A stretch of 64,000 nucleotides of DNA from Chitinophaga chungangae. GTDB taxonomy: Bacteria; Bacteroidota; Bacteroidia; Chitinophagales; Chitinophagaceae. The translations under genes and the position numbers were made by a program. The notes beneath the pieces are model-generated. The model had not been told where the DNA came from, did not search any database, and saw only the letters and a list, made by a program, of their open reading frames with translations. Where the stretch lies: the NCBI RefSeq assembly GCF_017742215.1, contig NZ_JAGHKP010000002.1, positions 285,050 to 349,049 on the forward strand, read 5' to 3'. Within the stretch, counting starts at the first letter, position 1; every line of letters starts with the position of its first letter. Shown in pieces: positions 25,837 to 34,398 of this stretch.

Positions 25837-27864
25837 TTAATAAAGGGCATTCTGCACCAGCTTCGGGTTCTTCGTCAGTTCGCCGCCCGGTATCGGTTCG
25901 TAATACATCCTTACCTGGAAAGTGAATGCGGAGTTCCGCTCATCGAAACGGCAGTCGAAAATGTATTTTCCTTCCACGTAATCGATCGTAACGGGGTCCG
26001 CGCCTTTGGCGAACAGGAAAGGATTGCATTTGCGCCATGTCCTGGCGTTCACTTCCTGGTCGAAGGTTCTCCAGCGTTTCATGTCCCAGTACAATTTATT
26101 TTCAAACGCCAGCTCTTTTCTCCTTTCGATGCGGATGATCTGCAGGCCGCGGTTGGGCGCGAGCACATAACCGCCCTGCTCTTTGGGAACGGATGCTCCT
26201 GCTGAAAGATCTGCGGGCGTAGCAAGCATTTCCGCTCCCGCTCTTTCGCGGATGGCGTTGATGGCATTAAATGCATCCTGCTGAAGATCTACTCCCGGCA
26301 CGGAACCGCCGTTCTGCGCCAGTTCCAGCGCGGCTTCGGCGCGGTTCAGCAATACTTCGGCATACCGCATGTCTATCCACGACTGGGTGGAACGGTGCAA
26401 GGCCGTAGCCGCTGAAGGCAGCGCGGGGTCCATGTATTTCCTGCCGCAGAAGCCGGTTACCGTAGCGCCGTTGGTGGAAGTCGGACCGTCCAGCCCGCCG
26501 GGATATATTTTTTCACCGGAAGTAAGCGTGATAGCCACCTGGCCCGTAGGTTTCCAGTCGCTGGATTCTTTCACATGATCTTTGTACCACTGCAAACGCG
26601 AGTACGCAGTTTTTTCTTCATCAGGATAAAATTTATTGATGGGCACCGCCGGGTCAACCGATTCGATGAACGTGCCCCGGCGGATGTCCACAAACCCGTC
26701 TTTGAATTTCTGTCCGGGCAGCAGCACCGTGCCTCTCAGCCTCGGTTCGCAATCCGCCCACAGTTCGCCGACATTGTTGAATACTTTGTAAGTACCGTCC
26801 GCATTCAGCGTGTTCAGCTGACCTTTGGCGTTTTTCGGCAGGCCGTCGAACAGCTCCACGTAATCGAGCGTGGGACAAAAACGGTCGCCGTAAGTGGAGG
26901 TCAGGTGCGGGGGCGCGTTCACCGCATCCCAGCTGTGCACTGCTTCGGGATAGGAATAACCTTTGCTGAAAATGGTTTCCGGGCTGGATTTGTCCAGGAA
27001 CAGATCGGCGTAGTTGTCTGCCGTGGCGATCTTGTCGGTGGCAGACCATTTCTTTTTATACAAACTGTACACGCCTTCCACGCTTTTTGCAGCGTCGTAG
27101 GCGGCTTTAAAATAATCGTTCGCTTTGGCGGCCGGAATGCCCGTTATCATTACGCCGTTAGGCGCGTAGGGTGTGCCGTAGCGGGCGATGGAACCGGCGA
27201 ACAGCATCACGCGCGATTTGAACGCGGCGGCGATGTTTTTGTTCGCGCGGCCGGAATTTTCACTCGCCGGCCCCATGTTCTCCATCGCGTAGTCGAGGTC
27301 TTCACCGATAAAATCGTAACATTCCTCTTCGCTGCTGCGCGGCACCTGCAGCGGGGCTACGTCTCCGCCGTTAAATTCCTGCACTTCCGTTACGATGGGC
27401 ACGCCCCCGTACCGTTTTACCAGCGCGAAATAAGTGTATGCGCGGATGAAGTGCGCCTCTCCCACCCAACGTTTCACATTGTCCGGGCTCAGCACGCCGC
27501 CGTATTTGGGCAGGTTGGTAATGAGGTTGTTTGCCTGGCGGATCACGCCGTAAGCCTCGCCCCAGTAGCCTCTCGCGGGATCGGTAAAACCGCCGTTGTT
27601 GCGGTTGGCGTTTTCGCCGGTGTTGATGGAAAGACTGTTGATGATGTTCCAGGTGTTGAAACCTTGCGTGCCTTCCACCGTACTGTATTTAAAATCCTCG
27701 ATGGGCATGCGGCTGTACAACGCGGCCATATAGGCCATTACGCCGGCATCGTTGGTAAACACGTCCTGGTCTTGCAGCACGTTCACGGGCGGAATATCCA
27801 GCTTGACGCAGTTGAAACTTGCGCCGCAAAGCAGGAAAACAGCGATATATTTTAATTTCTTCAT
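25837..27864 (-). CDS. SusD/RagB-family nutrient-binding lipoprotein
   Basis: The 675-residue protein has a lipoprotein-like leader (MKKLKYIAVFLLCGASFNC) and the SusD pattern: LQDQDVFTNDAGVMAYMAALY near residue 32, GEAHFIRAYTYFALVKRYGGVPIV near residue 145, and the C-terminal RRKELAFENKLYWDMKRW block. SusD proteins cap the SusC transporter and bind the incoming oligosaccharide. It starts 14 bp after the susC stop, so the two genes are co-transcribed. It is longer than typical members (about 500-600), owing mostly to mid-region loops. Confidence 0.95.
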   Translation of the reverse strand: MKKLKYIAVFLLCGASFNCVKLDIPPVNVLQDQDVFTNDAGVMAYMAALYSRMPIEDFKYSTVEGTQGFNTWNIINSLSINTGENANRNNGGFTDPARGYWGEAYGVIRQANNLITNLPKYGGVLSPDNVKRWVGEAHFIRAYTYFALVKRYGGVPIVTEVQEFNGGDVAPLQVPRSSEEECYDFIGEDLDYAMENMGPASENSGRANKNIAAAFKSRVMLFAGSIARYGTPYAPNGVMITGIPAAKANDYFKAAYDAAKSVEGVYSLYKKKWSATDKIATADNYADLFLDKSSPETIFSKGYSYPEAVHSWDAVNAPPHLTSTYGDRFCPTLDYVELFDGLPKNAKGQLNTLNADGTYKVFNNVGELWADCEPRLRGTVLLPGQKFKDGFVDIRRGTFIESVDPAVPINKFYPDEEKTAYSRLQWYKDHVKESSDWKPTGQVAITLTSGEKIYPGGLDGPTSTNGATVTGFCGRKYMDPALPSAATALHRSTQSWIDMRYAEVLLNRAEAALELAQNGGSVPGVDLQQDAFNAINAIRERAGAEMLATPADLSAGASVPKEQGGYVLAPNRGLQIIRIERRKELAFENKLYWDMKRWRTFDQEVNARTWRKCNPFLFAKGADPVTIDYVEGKYIFDCRFDERNSAFTFQVRMYYEPIPGGELTKNPKLVQNALY

Positions 27865-27878
27865 AGTTGCAGAATTTA

Positions 27879-30800
27879 TTAGAATCGAATACTGGCGCCG
27901 AAATTCACCGTTTTGTTCAGCGGGTACAGGTACCCGTAAAGGTCGGTGGGATGTTCGGGGTCAATTCCTATGGCTTTAGTGAACGTGAGCATGTTGTACC
28001 CGTTTACATACACCCGCAGGTCCTGTATGCCGACTTTATTGATCCAGCGCGCGGGCAGGGAATAACCCAGCTCCACGGTTTTCAGGCGCAGGTAATTGCA
28101 GTTCTGGATGCCGCGCTCGGAGTTGATGTCGTACACGGTGCCGGTGTATGCATTGCGGCCGGGTATCCATTTCGTGGAAGGATTGTAAGGGTCCATGGTC
28201 GGGTCTTCCGGGTGCCAGCGGTCCATGAAAAAGTCGAGCGCGTTTTGGGAAATGGTCTGGTACATTTCGCCGAATGCCGCGTAAGACATGGCGCCGCCCT
28301 GCCAGAGCAGGTTCAGGTCGAAACCTTTGTATTCCGCGCCCATCGTAAGACCGAAGGTCATCAGCGGGTAGCTGTCCTTATCCCTGAAATCGCCCGCCGT
28401 CGGGTTTACCGTGGTGGCAATCGGGTGACGGTCCATATCGTCTATCACGCCGTCGCCGTTCCAGTCTTCGTAAATGTAATCGCCGGGCAGCACGGAGCGG
28501 CCGGTATACACAGGGTATTTCGCGATCTCGTCGTAAGAGGAATATTGCCCGTTATACCCCCAGCCAAACCACACGTCGTTGTAACGGTTGGTGTAGTTGT
28601 TCCGCCAGTTGGAATAAGAGTTGCCATCTCTCGCGCGCTCGATATACTTGCGCATGGCGCGTGTAAGAGCGATGTTGCCGCTGAGGTTGTACCGGAAATC
28701 GCGGCCGATGGTATTGTTGTGGGTCAGCATCAGCTCAAACCCTTTGTTCATATCGCTGTTCAGGTTTTCCTGCGGCAGGTTGGCGCCGAAAGTGCCGGGC
28801 AGGGACAGCAGCCTGTTTGCCAGCAAACCTTCGCGGTCGCGGCGGAACACGTCTACCGTTACGCCCAGCAGGCCTTTCCAGAAATTCGCGTCGAGGCCGA
28901 GGTTGAGCGTGCGTACTTTATACCAGGTGATGTTCATGTTGGGCGAGTTCCGGAAGCCGAGGGAGCTTACCCATTTGTCGCCGAACAGGTAACCCGCGGC
29001 CAGCGCCTGTGAATTGCCGCCGCTGGCGGGATAATCGTAACCGGAAATGAACTGGAAGGAAGAAGCGCCGTCGTCGCCCATTTCACCGTACGACCCGCGG
29101 ATCTTGAGGTTGTCGATAAAGGCGAGCGATTGGTTGCCTTTCATGAATGCTTCTTCGGAAATACGCCAGCCTGCGGACACAGCGGGGAAAAAGCCCCATT
29201 GTTTGCCCGGCGGGAAGCGGGAAGAACCGTCGTAACGGAAGCTGAAATCCAGCAGGTATTTGGAATTGAAATCGTAGTGCACTTTACCCACCAGGCCGCG
29301 GTTCGCGTTTTTGAACACGCTGCCCGTGTTGTTGTTGCCGATCTGGTTGGCGGAGTTGCCCGCAAACAGGTACGGCAGCGGGATGGTCAGCTCGCGCTGC
29401 GCGAAAAAGCTGTCGCCCGTGCCTTCGCTTTCTTCATACAAAGCCAGCACAGACATATTATGCAATCTCGCGAAGGTACGGTTGTAGTTCAGCGAAAACT
29501 GCATCAGCGTGCCGGGCAGCACCGCGTAGCTCCTGTTGAGCGTATTCGGTATCTGGTATTTGTACGGTACGTAAATATCGCCGGCTTCGTTGTATTCGTA
29601 TACGGAAAATTCTTTCTGGTAATTGGTATTGTCGTTGATGGTAGCGTCGTAGCTGAACATGCCTTTCGCCACCAGTCCGTCGATATACGGCACTTTATAC
29701 TCGAGCGAGAAAGTGCTCATGAACGTTTTGGAATTGCGTTTCTTGAAGCCGGACACCAGGTCGTCTGCAATTGCGCCCGGGTGATAGTCGGCGAGGTTGT
29801 GATAGAGATATTTCGGATCGTTGTTCGCGTAATACGGATCGTCAGGGTGCGAGCGCCAGAGGTTTTTGAAGATCTCCCAGGAATCGCGGTACGGGCTGTC
29901 TTTCTGATCGAGAATGGCGTTGAGGCGCAGCGACGCCGTAAGCCGGTCCGTGATCTGCGCGTTGAGGTTGGAGCGCAGGTTGTAGCGTTTGTATTTAAGA
30001 CTGTTGCTTTTCCAGAAGCCGCCCTGCTCGGTGTAGCCGAGATTCACGAAATAGTCCATTTTTTTACCCGCGTTGCCGTTCACACTCAGGTTGTGGTATT
30101 GCTGCGGGGCGTAATCGCGCATCACTTCGCCGTACCAGTCGGTGCTTTGTTTGGTGCCGTCGCGGTAAGGCGCAATGATGTCTTCGGGGAACACCCAGGT
30201 AGGACTGTTGATGTTGTGCATGCTCTGCTCGTTGAAGATCGTGAAACGGTCTACGGCATCGAGCGGGCTGGGCAGGCCGGAAGGTTTCTGCAGGCCGTAG
30301 TACATCGAATAATCGATGCGGGCTTTGCCGCTGGTGCCGCCGCTTTTGGTGGTAATGAGCACTACGCCGTTGGCCGCGCGCACGCCGTACACCGCCGCGG
30401 AAGCGTCTTTCAGCACGGAGATGCTTTCGATCTCGTTCGGGTCCAGCCGCTGGATGTTGCCGCGCGGAACGCCGTCAATTACGATCAGCGGCGCGCCGAA
30501 GCCGCGGATATCGAACTGGTTGGTGAAGTCCCCCGGCTCGGAAGTATTCTGGATCACACGCAGGCCTGGCACTTTACCGGTCAGCATGTTCTGCACGTTC
30601 TGGTTTTTGGTGGTCACGATCTCTTTGTTGGATACGGTGGCCACGGCGCCGGTGAGCGTTACTTTCTGCTGCTGGCCGTAACCTACCACCACCACTTCGT
30701 TGAGGCTTTTATTGTCTTCTTTCAGCACAATGTCCAGCGGCGCGGCGGAGGTTACCTGCACTTCCTGGGAAACGAAGCCCATGAAGGAGATCACCAGCGT

Positions 30801-31304
30801 AACGTTGGCGGAAGGCGCGGTGATGGAAAAGTTGCCGTCGCCGTTGGTGAGCGCGCCGTTGGAAGTGCCTTTCACCTGCACGGTTACGCCGGGCAGGGGC
30901 TCGCCTTTTTCACTCGTAACCTTACCGGTGATCTTTACCGGCGGCGCCGGGGAAGAAGACGAAGGCACCGCGCGGTCTGGCTTCCGCACGATGAACACCG
31001 TTTTCTGTTTGATGAAATATTCGAGCGGCTGGTCTTTGAAGCAGCTCTCCAGCAGGGCTTCCACGGTGCCCTGCGAAACGTTTACGGTAACGGGTTTCGC
31101 ATTTTCGAGAATCGCTGCGTCGTAAAAGAATACGTACCCCGCCTGTTTTTCGATGGCGGTGAATACTTTTTTCAGAGGCACGTCCTTACCGGAATAAGTG
31201 ACCTGCTGCGAGAACCCGGTGGCACTTACCTGCAAAGAAGCGGCGGTAAGCAGAAGAAAGGATAATCTCATAATCTCCCAGAGTTTACTTCGCTTGTGAA
31301 GCAT
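27879..31304 (-). CDS. SusC/RagA TonB-linked outer-membrane transporter with STN domain
   Basis: The 1141-residue protein starts with a signal peptide (MRLSFLLLTAASLQVSATGFSQ). An STN domain follows, as VPLKKVFTAIEKQAGYVFFYD, which in such transducers contacts FecR. Then come a carboxypeptidase-like domain (VTSEKGEPLPGVTVQVKGT), the VVVGYGQQQKVTLTGAV motif that opens the plug, and a 22-strand barrel ending in ASIRF. It imports oligosaccharide with SusD. The STN domain and the sigma/FecR pair upstream imply induction by substrate binding. I set the start at 31304; in-frame ATGs at 31394 and 31472 would add a basic N-terminal stretch, so the true start is uncertain. Confidence 0.93.
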   Translation of the reverse strand: MLHKRSKLWEIMRLSFLLLTAASLQVSATGFSQQVTYSGKDVPLKKVFTAIEKQAGYVFFYDAAILENAKPVTVNVSQGTVEALLESCFKDQPLEYFIKQKTVFIVRKPDRAVPSSSSPAPPVKITGKVTSEKGEPLPGVTVQVKGTSNGALTNGDGNFSITAPSANVTLVISFMGFVSQEVQVTSAAPLDIVLKEDNKSLNEVVVVGYGQQQKVTLTGAVATVSNKEIVTTKNQNVQNMLTGKVPGLRVIQNTSEPGDFTNQFDIRGFGAPLIVIDGVPRGNIQRLDPNEIESISVLKDASAAVYGVRAANGVVLITTKSGGTSGKARIDYSMYYGLQKPSGLPSPLDAVDRFTIFNEQSMHNINSPTWVFPEDIIAPYRDGTKQSTDWYGEVMRDYAPQQYHNLSVNGNAGKKMDYFVNLGYTEQGGFWKSNSLKYKRYNLRSNLNAQITDRLTASLRLNAILDQKDSPYRDSWEIFKNLWRSHPDDPYYANNDPKYLYHNLADYHPGAIADDLVSGFKKRNSKTFMSTFSLEYKVPYIDGLVAKGMFSYDATINDNTNYQKEFSVYEYNEAGDIYVPYKYQIPNTLNRSYAVLPGTLMQFSLNYNRTFARLHNMSVLALYEESEGTGDSFFAQRELTIPLPYLFAGNSANQIGNNNTGSVFKNANRGLVGKVHYDFNSKYLLDFSFRYDGSSRFPPGKQWGFFPAVSAGWRISEEAFMKGNQSLAFIDNLKIRGSYGEMGDDGASSFQFISGYDYPASGGNSQALAAGYLFGDKWVSSLGFRNSPNMNITWYKVRTLNLGLDANFWKGLLGVTVDVFRRDREGLLANRLLSLPGTFGANLPQENLNSDMNKGFELMLTHNNTIGRDFRYNLSGNIALTRAMRKYIERARDGNSYSNWRNNYTNRYNDVWFGWGYNGQYSSYDEIAKYPVYTGRSVLPGDYIYEDWNGDGVIDDMDRHPIATTVNPTAGDFRDKDSYPLMTFGLTMGAEYKGFDLNLLWQGGAMSYAAFGEMYQTISQNALDFFMDRWHPEDPTMDPYNPSTKWIPGRNAYTGTVYDINSERGIQNCNYLRLKTVELGYSLPARWINKVGIQDLRVYVNGYNMLTFTKAIGIDPEHPTDLYGYLYPLNKTVNFGASIRF

Positions 31305-31478
31305 TTTGGTTGTTCCAACGAAAAGGCCGGCGATCCGTTTGATACACTGGAATAGCGCACCGGCTTCGTTTTGGCACAAAGCAGTTAATTTCATAACTTC
31401 GATTTGGGTGATAAAAATGTGTTTTGCGACTTTTTTTACGCCTTTCAGGCCCTGTATGCTGAGAACATACAAGGTCCG

Positions 31479-31507
31479 TCCGCCTCGCTGAAACGGGGCG
31501 GATTTTT
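31479..31507 (+). terminator. Plus-strand terminator antisense to the susC leader
   Basis: A 9-bp stem (tccgcctcg at 31479-31487 with cggggcgga at 31494-31502, one wobble) closes a ctgaaa loop and is followed by five T. It points in the plus direction although both neighbouring genes are on the minus strand, so it would end an antisense transcript. A second imperfect hairpin (cctgtatg with catacaagg) lies just before it at 31450-31474. Confidence 0.6.
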
Positions 31508-31597
31508 GTATAAGGCCTGCTTTAAAAAACTGGATTACTGATTCATAACTGGATTTTAGATCGGTTTCTGTAATGAAGTGGAATGTCTATTGTATCG

Positions 31598-32779
31598 TTA
31601 TTGTCTCACTATGATCTTCCGGCCTTCGATCCTGAACTGCACGTTGTTTTTCCGCAATGCGTCCAGCACGTCCGCCAGGTTCAGTTCCCTTTGTATTTTT
31701 CCCTCGAATACTGCGTTGCTGTTGCCGCCTTCGTAAGCCACTTCCACATCGTACCAGCGGCTCAGCTGCCGCATTACGGCGCGCAGGTCGGCGTTTTTGA
31801 AGCTGAACATGCCCTCTTTCCAGGCAACCGCCTCTCCCGTATCTACTTCCTTCACCTGCACGGCACCGCCGCTGTTGCCATAGATTACCGTGCCCTGCTG
31901 GCCGGGTTTTAATATGTTTTGTTTCCCAAACACCGCCACGCTCACCTTGCCTTCGAGCAAAGTGGTGCGGATGTTCGATTCGTCTTCATACGCGTTTACG
32001 TTGAAGTGCGTGCCCAGCACGTTGATCTCCGTCGATTTATTGATCTGTACCGTAAAGGGCCTTTTTTCGTCTTTCGCCACTTCGAAATACGCTTCCCCGG
32101 TGATCTCCACCCTTCTTTCGCTGCCACCAAAAACGGCCGGGTAACGAATGGAAGACGCCGCGTTGAGCCACACCTGCGTGCCGTCGCTGAGCGCAATGCG
32201 GTACTGCCCGCCGCGCGGCGTGGCGATCGTGTTGTACACGCTGGCGGAAACTTCACCGCCATCGCCGACATAAGCCAGCTGGCCGTTCCCGAGCTTCACC
32301 ACGTTAGTGCCGCCCTGCTGCGCCAGCGTACCGTCCGCCGCTTCGTCGAGCACGATGGTGGAACCGTTCGCCAGCGTAAGCACGGCTTTGTTTCCACCAG
32401 GGCGTATTTCGTGATGAACCGTGTCTGCCGCGGGTTTCAGCGATACGATCTGCCGCGGCTGGCGGTTGAACAGGTACGCTCCCGCGCTGAGCAACGCCAG
32501 CAAAACGGCCGCGGCCGCCCACCAGCGCGTACGCGTGCGCACAGGGCGCATTTCCCCCTCCATATCGCCGATCCGCTCCCTGATCCGCTCAAACAAAACG
32601 GTATCGGCTTCGCCGGGAACGCCGCGCTGCTCCACGATCTGCGCATACCGCTCCGTTACGGCGGTGAACTCCCGCCCGTCCAGCGATTGCAAAAGTTCCG
32701 ACAGTTCGCGCTGCTCAGCGGCGGTCAATCCGCCGGATGCATATTTGTCCAGTAACTGGTAGATTTTTTCCTGGCTCAT
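31598..32779 (-). CDS. FecR-family anti-sigma factor
   Basis: The 393-residue protein begins MSQEKIYQLLDKYASGGLTAAEQREL, the cytoplasmic sigma-binding part. A membrane span follows (WWAAAAVLLALLSAGAYLF, about residues 94-112), then a periplasmic FecR domain (YNTIATPRGGQYRIALSDGTQVWLNAASSIRYP) and a C-terminal DUF4974-type STN-binding domain (FKNADLRAVMRQLSRWYDV, LADVLDALRKNNVQF). It holds the neighbouring ECF sigma factor inactive until SusC signals through its STN domain. The start at 32779 is preferred over an upstream ATG at 32821 because family similarity begins there. It is 74 bp from the sigma gene. Confidence 0.93.
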   Translation of the reverse strand: MSQEKIYQLLDKYASGGLTAAEQRELSELLQSLDGREFTAVTERYAQIVEQRGVPGEADTVLFERIRERIGDMEGEMRPVRTRTRWWAAAAVLLALLSAGAYLFNRQPRQIVSLKPAADTVHHEIRPGGNKAVLTLANGSTIVLDEAADGTLAQQGGTNVVKLGNGQLAYVGDGGEVSASVYNTIATPRGGQYRIALSDGTQVWLNAASSIRYPAVFGGSERRVEITGEAYFEVAKDEKRPFTVQINKSTEINVLGTHFNVNAYEDESNIRTTLLEGKVSVAVFGKQNILKPGQQGTVIYGNSGGAVQVKEVDTGEAVAWKEGMFSFKNADLRAVMRQLSRWYDVEVAYEGGNSNAVFEGKIQRELNLADVLDALRKNNVQFRIEGRKIIVRQ

Positions 32780-32853
32780 AACCTTGCTTGCTAATAAGAC
32801 TGCCCGAAAAAGAGAAAGCACACCTTTTGCCGAAAAAAAAATTTCAGCCGGGG

Positions 32854-33456
32854 TCAGAGGTTGTGTAAAATATTGAAAATGAGGATAATGCTGCCGATCT
32901 TCAGGTCGGCGTGCGTGCTGAGGCAGGCTTTGAGATACCAGGTGGCCTCGTACAGCTGCTTTTTAACGGCGAACTTGGTGATGTTGAGCTCGGCGGCGAT
33001 CTCGTCGAGGGAAAGGCCCTGCTCGTTGCGGAGGATGAAAATGCGGCGTTTCTGTTTGGGAAGGCGGTTGATAAGGGCGCGCGCGATGCGGTGATATTCC
33101 CGCAGCTGGAGATTTTCCTGCACGTCAGAATGCGCTTCGGATTGCTGCAATTGGAGCGTTTCGATCGCTTTGCGCTGCTGCGCCTGTTGTGTGCGTAGGT
33201 CAGACAGGCGGTTGCGCGCCATGGTAAAAAGGTATGCCTGCAGCGAAACGATATTCACAAGCGTTTCCTTGCGCAGCCAGAGTTTGATAAAAATATCCTG
33301 CACTACTTCATGGGTATCGGGCAGCGAAAAACCAGTGAGCGGATAAACGAAAAGATGCAGTTTCGGTTGGTAGATTTCATACAGGCTGGCGAACGCGGAT
33401 TCATCACCAGCGGCCATCCGCCTGCACAACGCCGATTCTGATGAGTTACTGTTCAT
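32854..33456 (-). CDS. ECF RNA polymerase sigma-70 factor
   Basis: The product, 200 residues from the ATG at 33456, has sigma region 2 (AFASLYEIYQPKLHLFVY, DTHEVVQDIFIKLW, SLQAYLFTMARNRLSDL) and region 4 (LPKQKRRIFILRNEQGLSLDEIAAELNITKFAVKKQL). The spacing matches the expanded ECF group that controls susC/susD loci in Bacteroidota. An upstream ATG at 33492 is an alternative start. It heads the PUL and is expected to recruit polymerase to the susC promoter, and perhaps its own, once released by FecR. Confidence 0.94.
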   Translation of the reverse strand: MNSNSSESALCRRMAAGDESAFASLYEIYQPKLHLFVYPLTGFSLPDTHEVVQDIFIKLWLRKETLVNIVSLQAYLFTMARNRLSDLRTQQAQQRKAIETLQLQQSEAHSDVQENLQLREYHRIARALINRLPKQKRRIFILRNEQGLSLDEIAAELNITKFAVKKQLYEATWYLKACLSTHADLKIGSIILIFNILHNL

Positions 33457-33518
33457 TTGGTTGAATATTGCGCCCTTCTGCAGGGCGGGCATATGTTTTG
33501 GTCACATGGAATTTTTTC

Positions 33519-33570
33519 AGGAACGGGTTCCTTGCGTTGTAAATCTAAATAAAAGGAATTGTCCAACCAA
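33519..33570 (-). promoter_or_regulatory. Candidate promoter and dyad upstream of the ECF sigma gene
   Basis: Read on the minus strand, TTGG and TAGATTTA are separated by 19 nt (33567-33570 and 33540-33547), close to the Bacteroidota primary promoter TTTG-N19-TAnnTTTG. A perfect dyad, aggaac-gg-gttcct at 33519-33532, lies between this and the start codon and could be an operator or a 5' UTR hairpin. Confidence 0.35.
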
Positions 33571-33707
33571 GCCTTTGCTAAATCCTTTTACCTAAATTAC
33601 AGGAAACGTATCGCCGGGGCTCAAATTCATTGTTTTTATGAGCCGGTGTAATTTTTACACGTTAAATTCCCGGTCGTCATCCTATAAAAACCTTTTACCA
33701 TGGACGC

Positions 33708-34032
33708 TTGCAAAACCGGCGGCGTCACGCAGCAGACATCACAAGCAACGGCATCGCCACCATATACGATCAATTTGCGCTGGAGAAAAGCGCCATTACC
33801 AGCGCCAACAGTTTCGACGTGGGCGGCGGGGTGTCTTTTTCGCTGGACCCGCTGAGCCTGGGCGTGGAAGCCCTGCACCGGAGCTACGTGGTGGAAGGCG
33901 ATCTGCGGTCGCAGCGGGTGGTGGGTGTACTGAATTACCGGCTGGGGAAAGACCTGTACCTGATCGAAGATCCCGGCGCTTTTCGGGCTGAACTGGGGTT
34001 TTGGCAGCGAACGGCTGGCATTCCCGGAATAA
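33708..34032 (+). pseudogene. Decayed C-terminal fragment of an outer-membrane beta-barrel protein
   Basis: One frame encodes strand-like text ending GVSFSLDPLSLGVEALHR...RVVGVLNYRLGKDLYLI, typical of the last strands of a Bacteroidota outer-membrane barrel. That frame then breaks. The barrel's expected end, LFGLNWGFGSERLAFPE, continues from 33979 in a frame shifted by one base and stops at 34032. The N-terminal bulk of the barrel is missing; sequence before 33708 shows no strand pattern. I conclude this is a remnant with an internal deletion or frameshift, not a functional gene. The first in-frame codon is a TTG at 33708. Confidence 0.5.
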
Positions 34033-34398
34033 GCGGCCGGAAACAAAAGCCGCCGCGGGCTTAGGGCTGGCGGCGACTTTCGTATTTCATTCCCTTTTTA
34101 TATGACCGTTTTCCCCTTCAAATCTCGCATAAACGCACTATCTTCGCGCTTCGCCGGTGGTGACTTTTTTCTGCAAACAGCTGACAGTTACCGCTTTACA
34201 GCAACCGGCGGGATGTTCGGGAAACGGGCAGGGGAAAAGGCGGGAAATGATAATTTGTCCGCCCCTGCCTGTACGGTTTCTGCTAAAAAGGCAGGATTTC
34301 CCGCTCCGGGCCCCGTGGCACAATCTTCGCAGACTAGTGCTTCACAGCCATCAAAAAAGCTTTTTTATTCTGTGTTTTAATATATTAACAAAAAACAA
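34033..34398. other. Intergenic region before the trigger factor gene
   Basis: This stretch of 366 bp holds no convincing gene. An open frame at 34102-34380 shows no family resemblance. Inverted gccgcc/ggcggc arms near 34050-34073 are followed on the minus strand by ttttgttt and could act as a terminator there. AT-rich sequence at 34360-34398 probably contains the tig promoter. Confidence 0.6.

Noticed and set aside
29130-31265. Long plus-strand open frame (711 codons) opposite susC
   Set aside because: It is the shadow of the TonB-linked transporter; no motif, no signal peptide, and low-complexity Val/His/Arg-rich text.
34102-34380. 92-codon open frame before tig
   Set aside because: Composition is low-complexity and it has no resemblance to a known family; it runs into the probable tig promoter.
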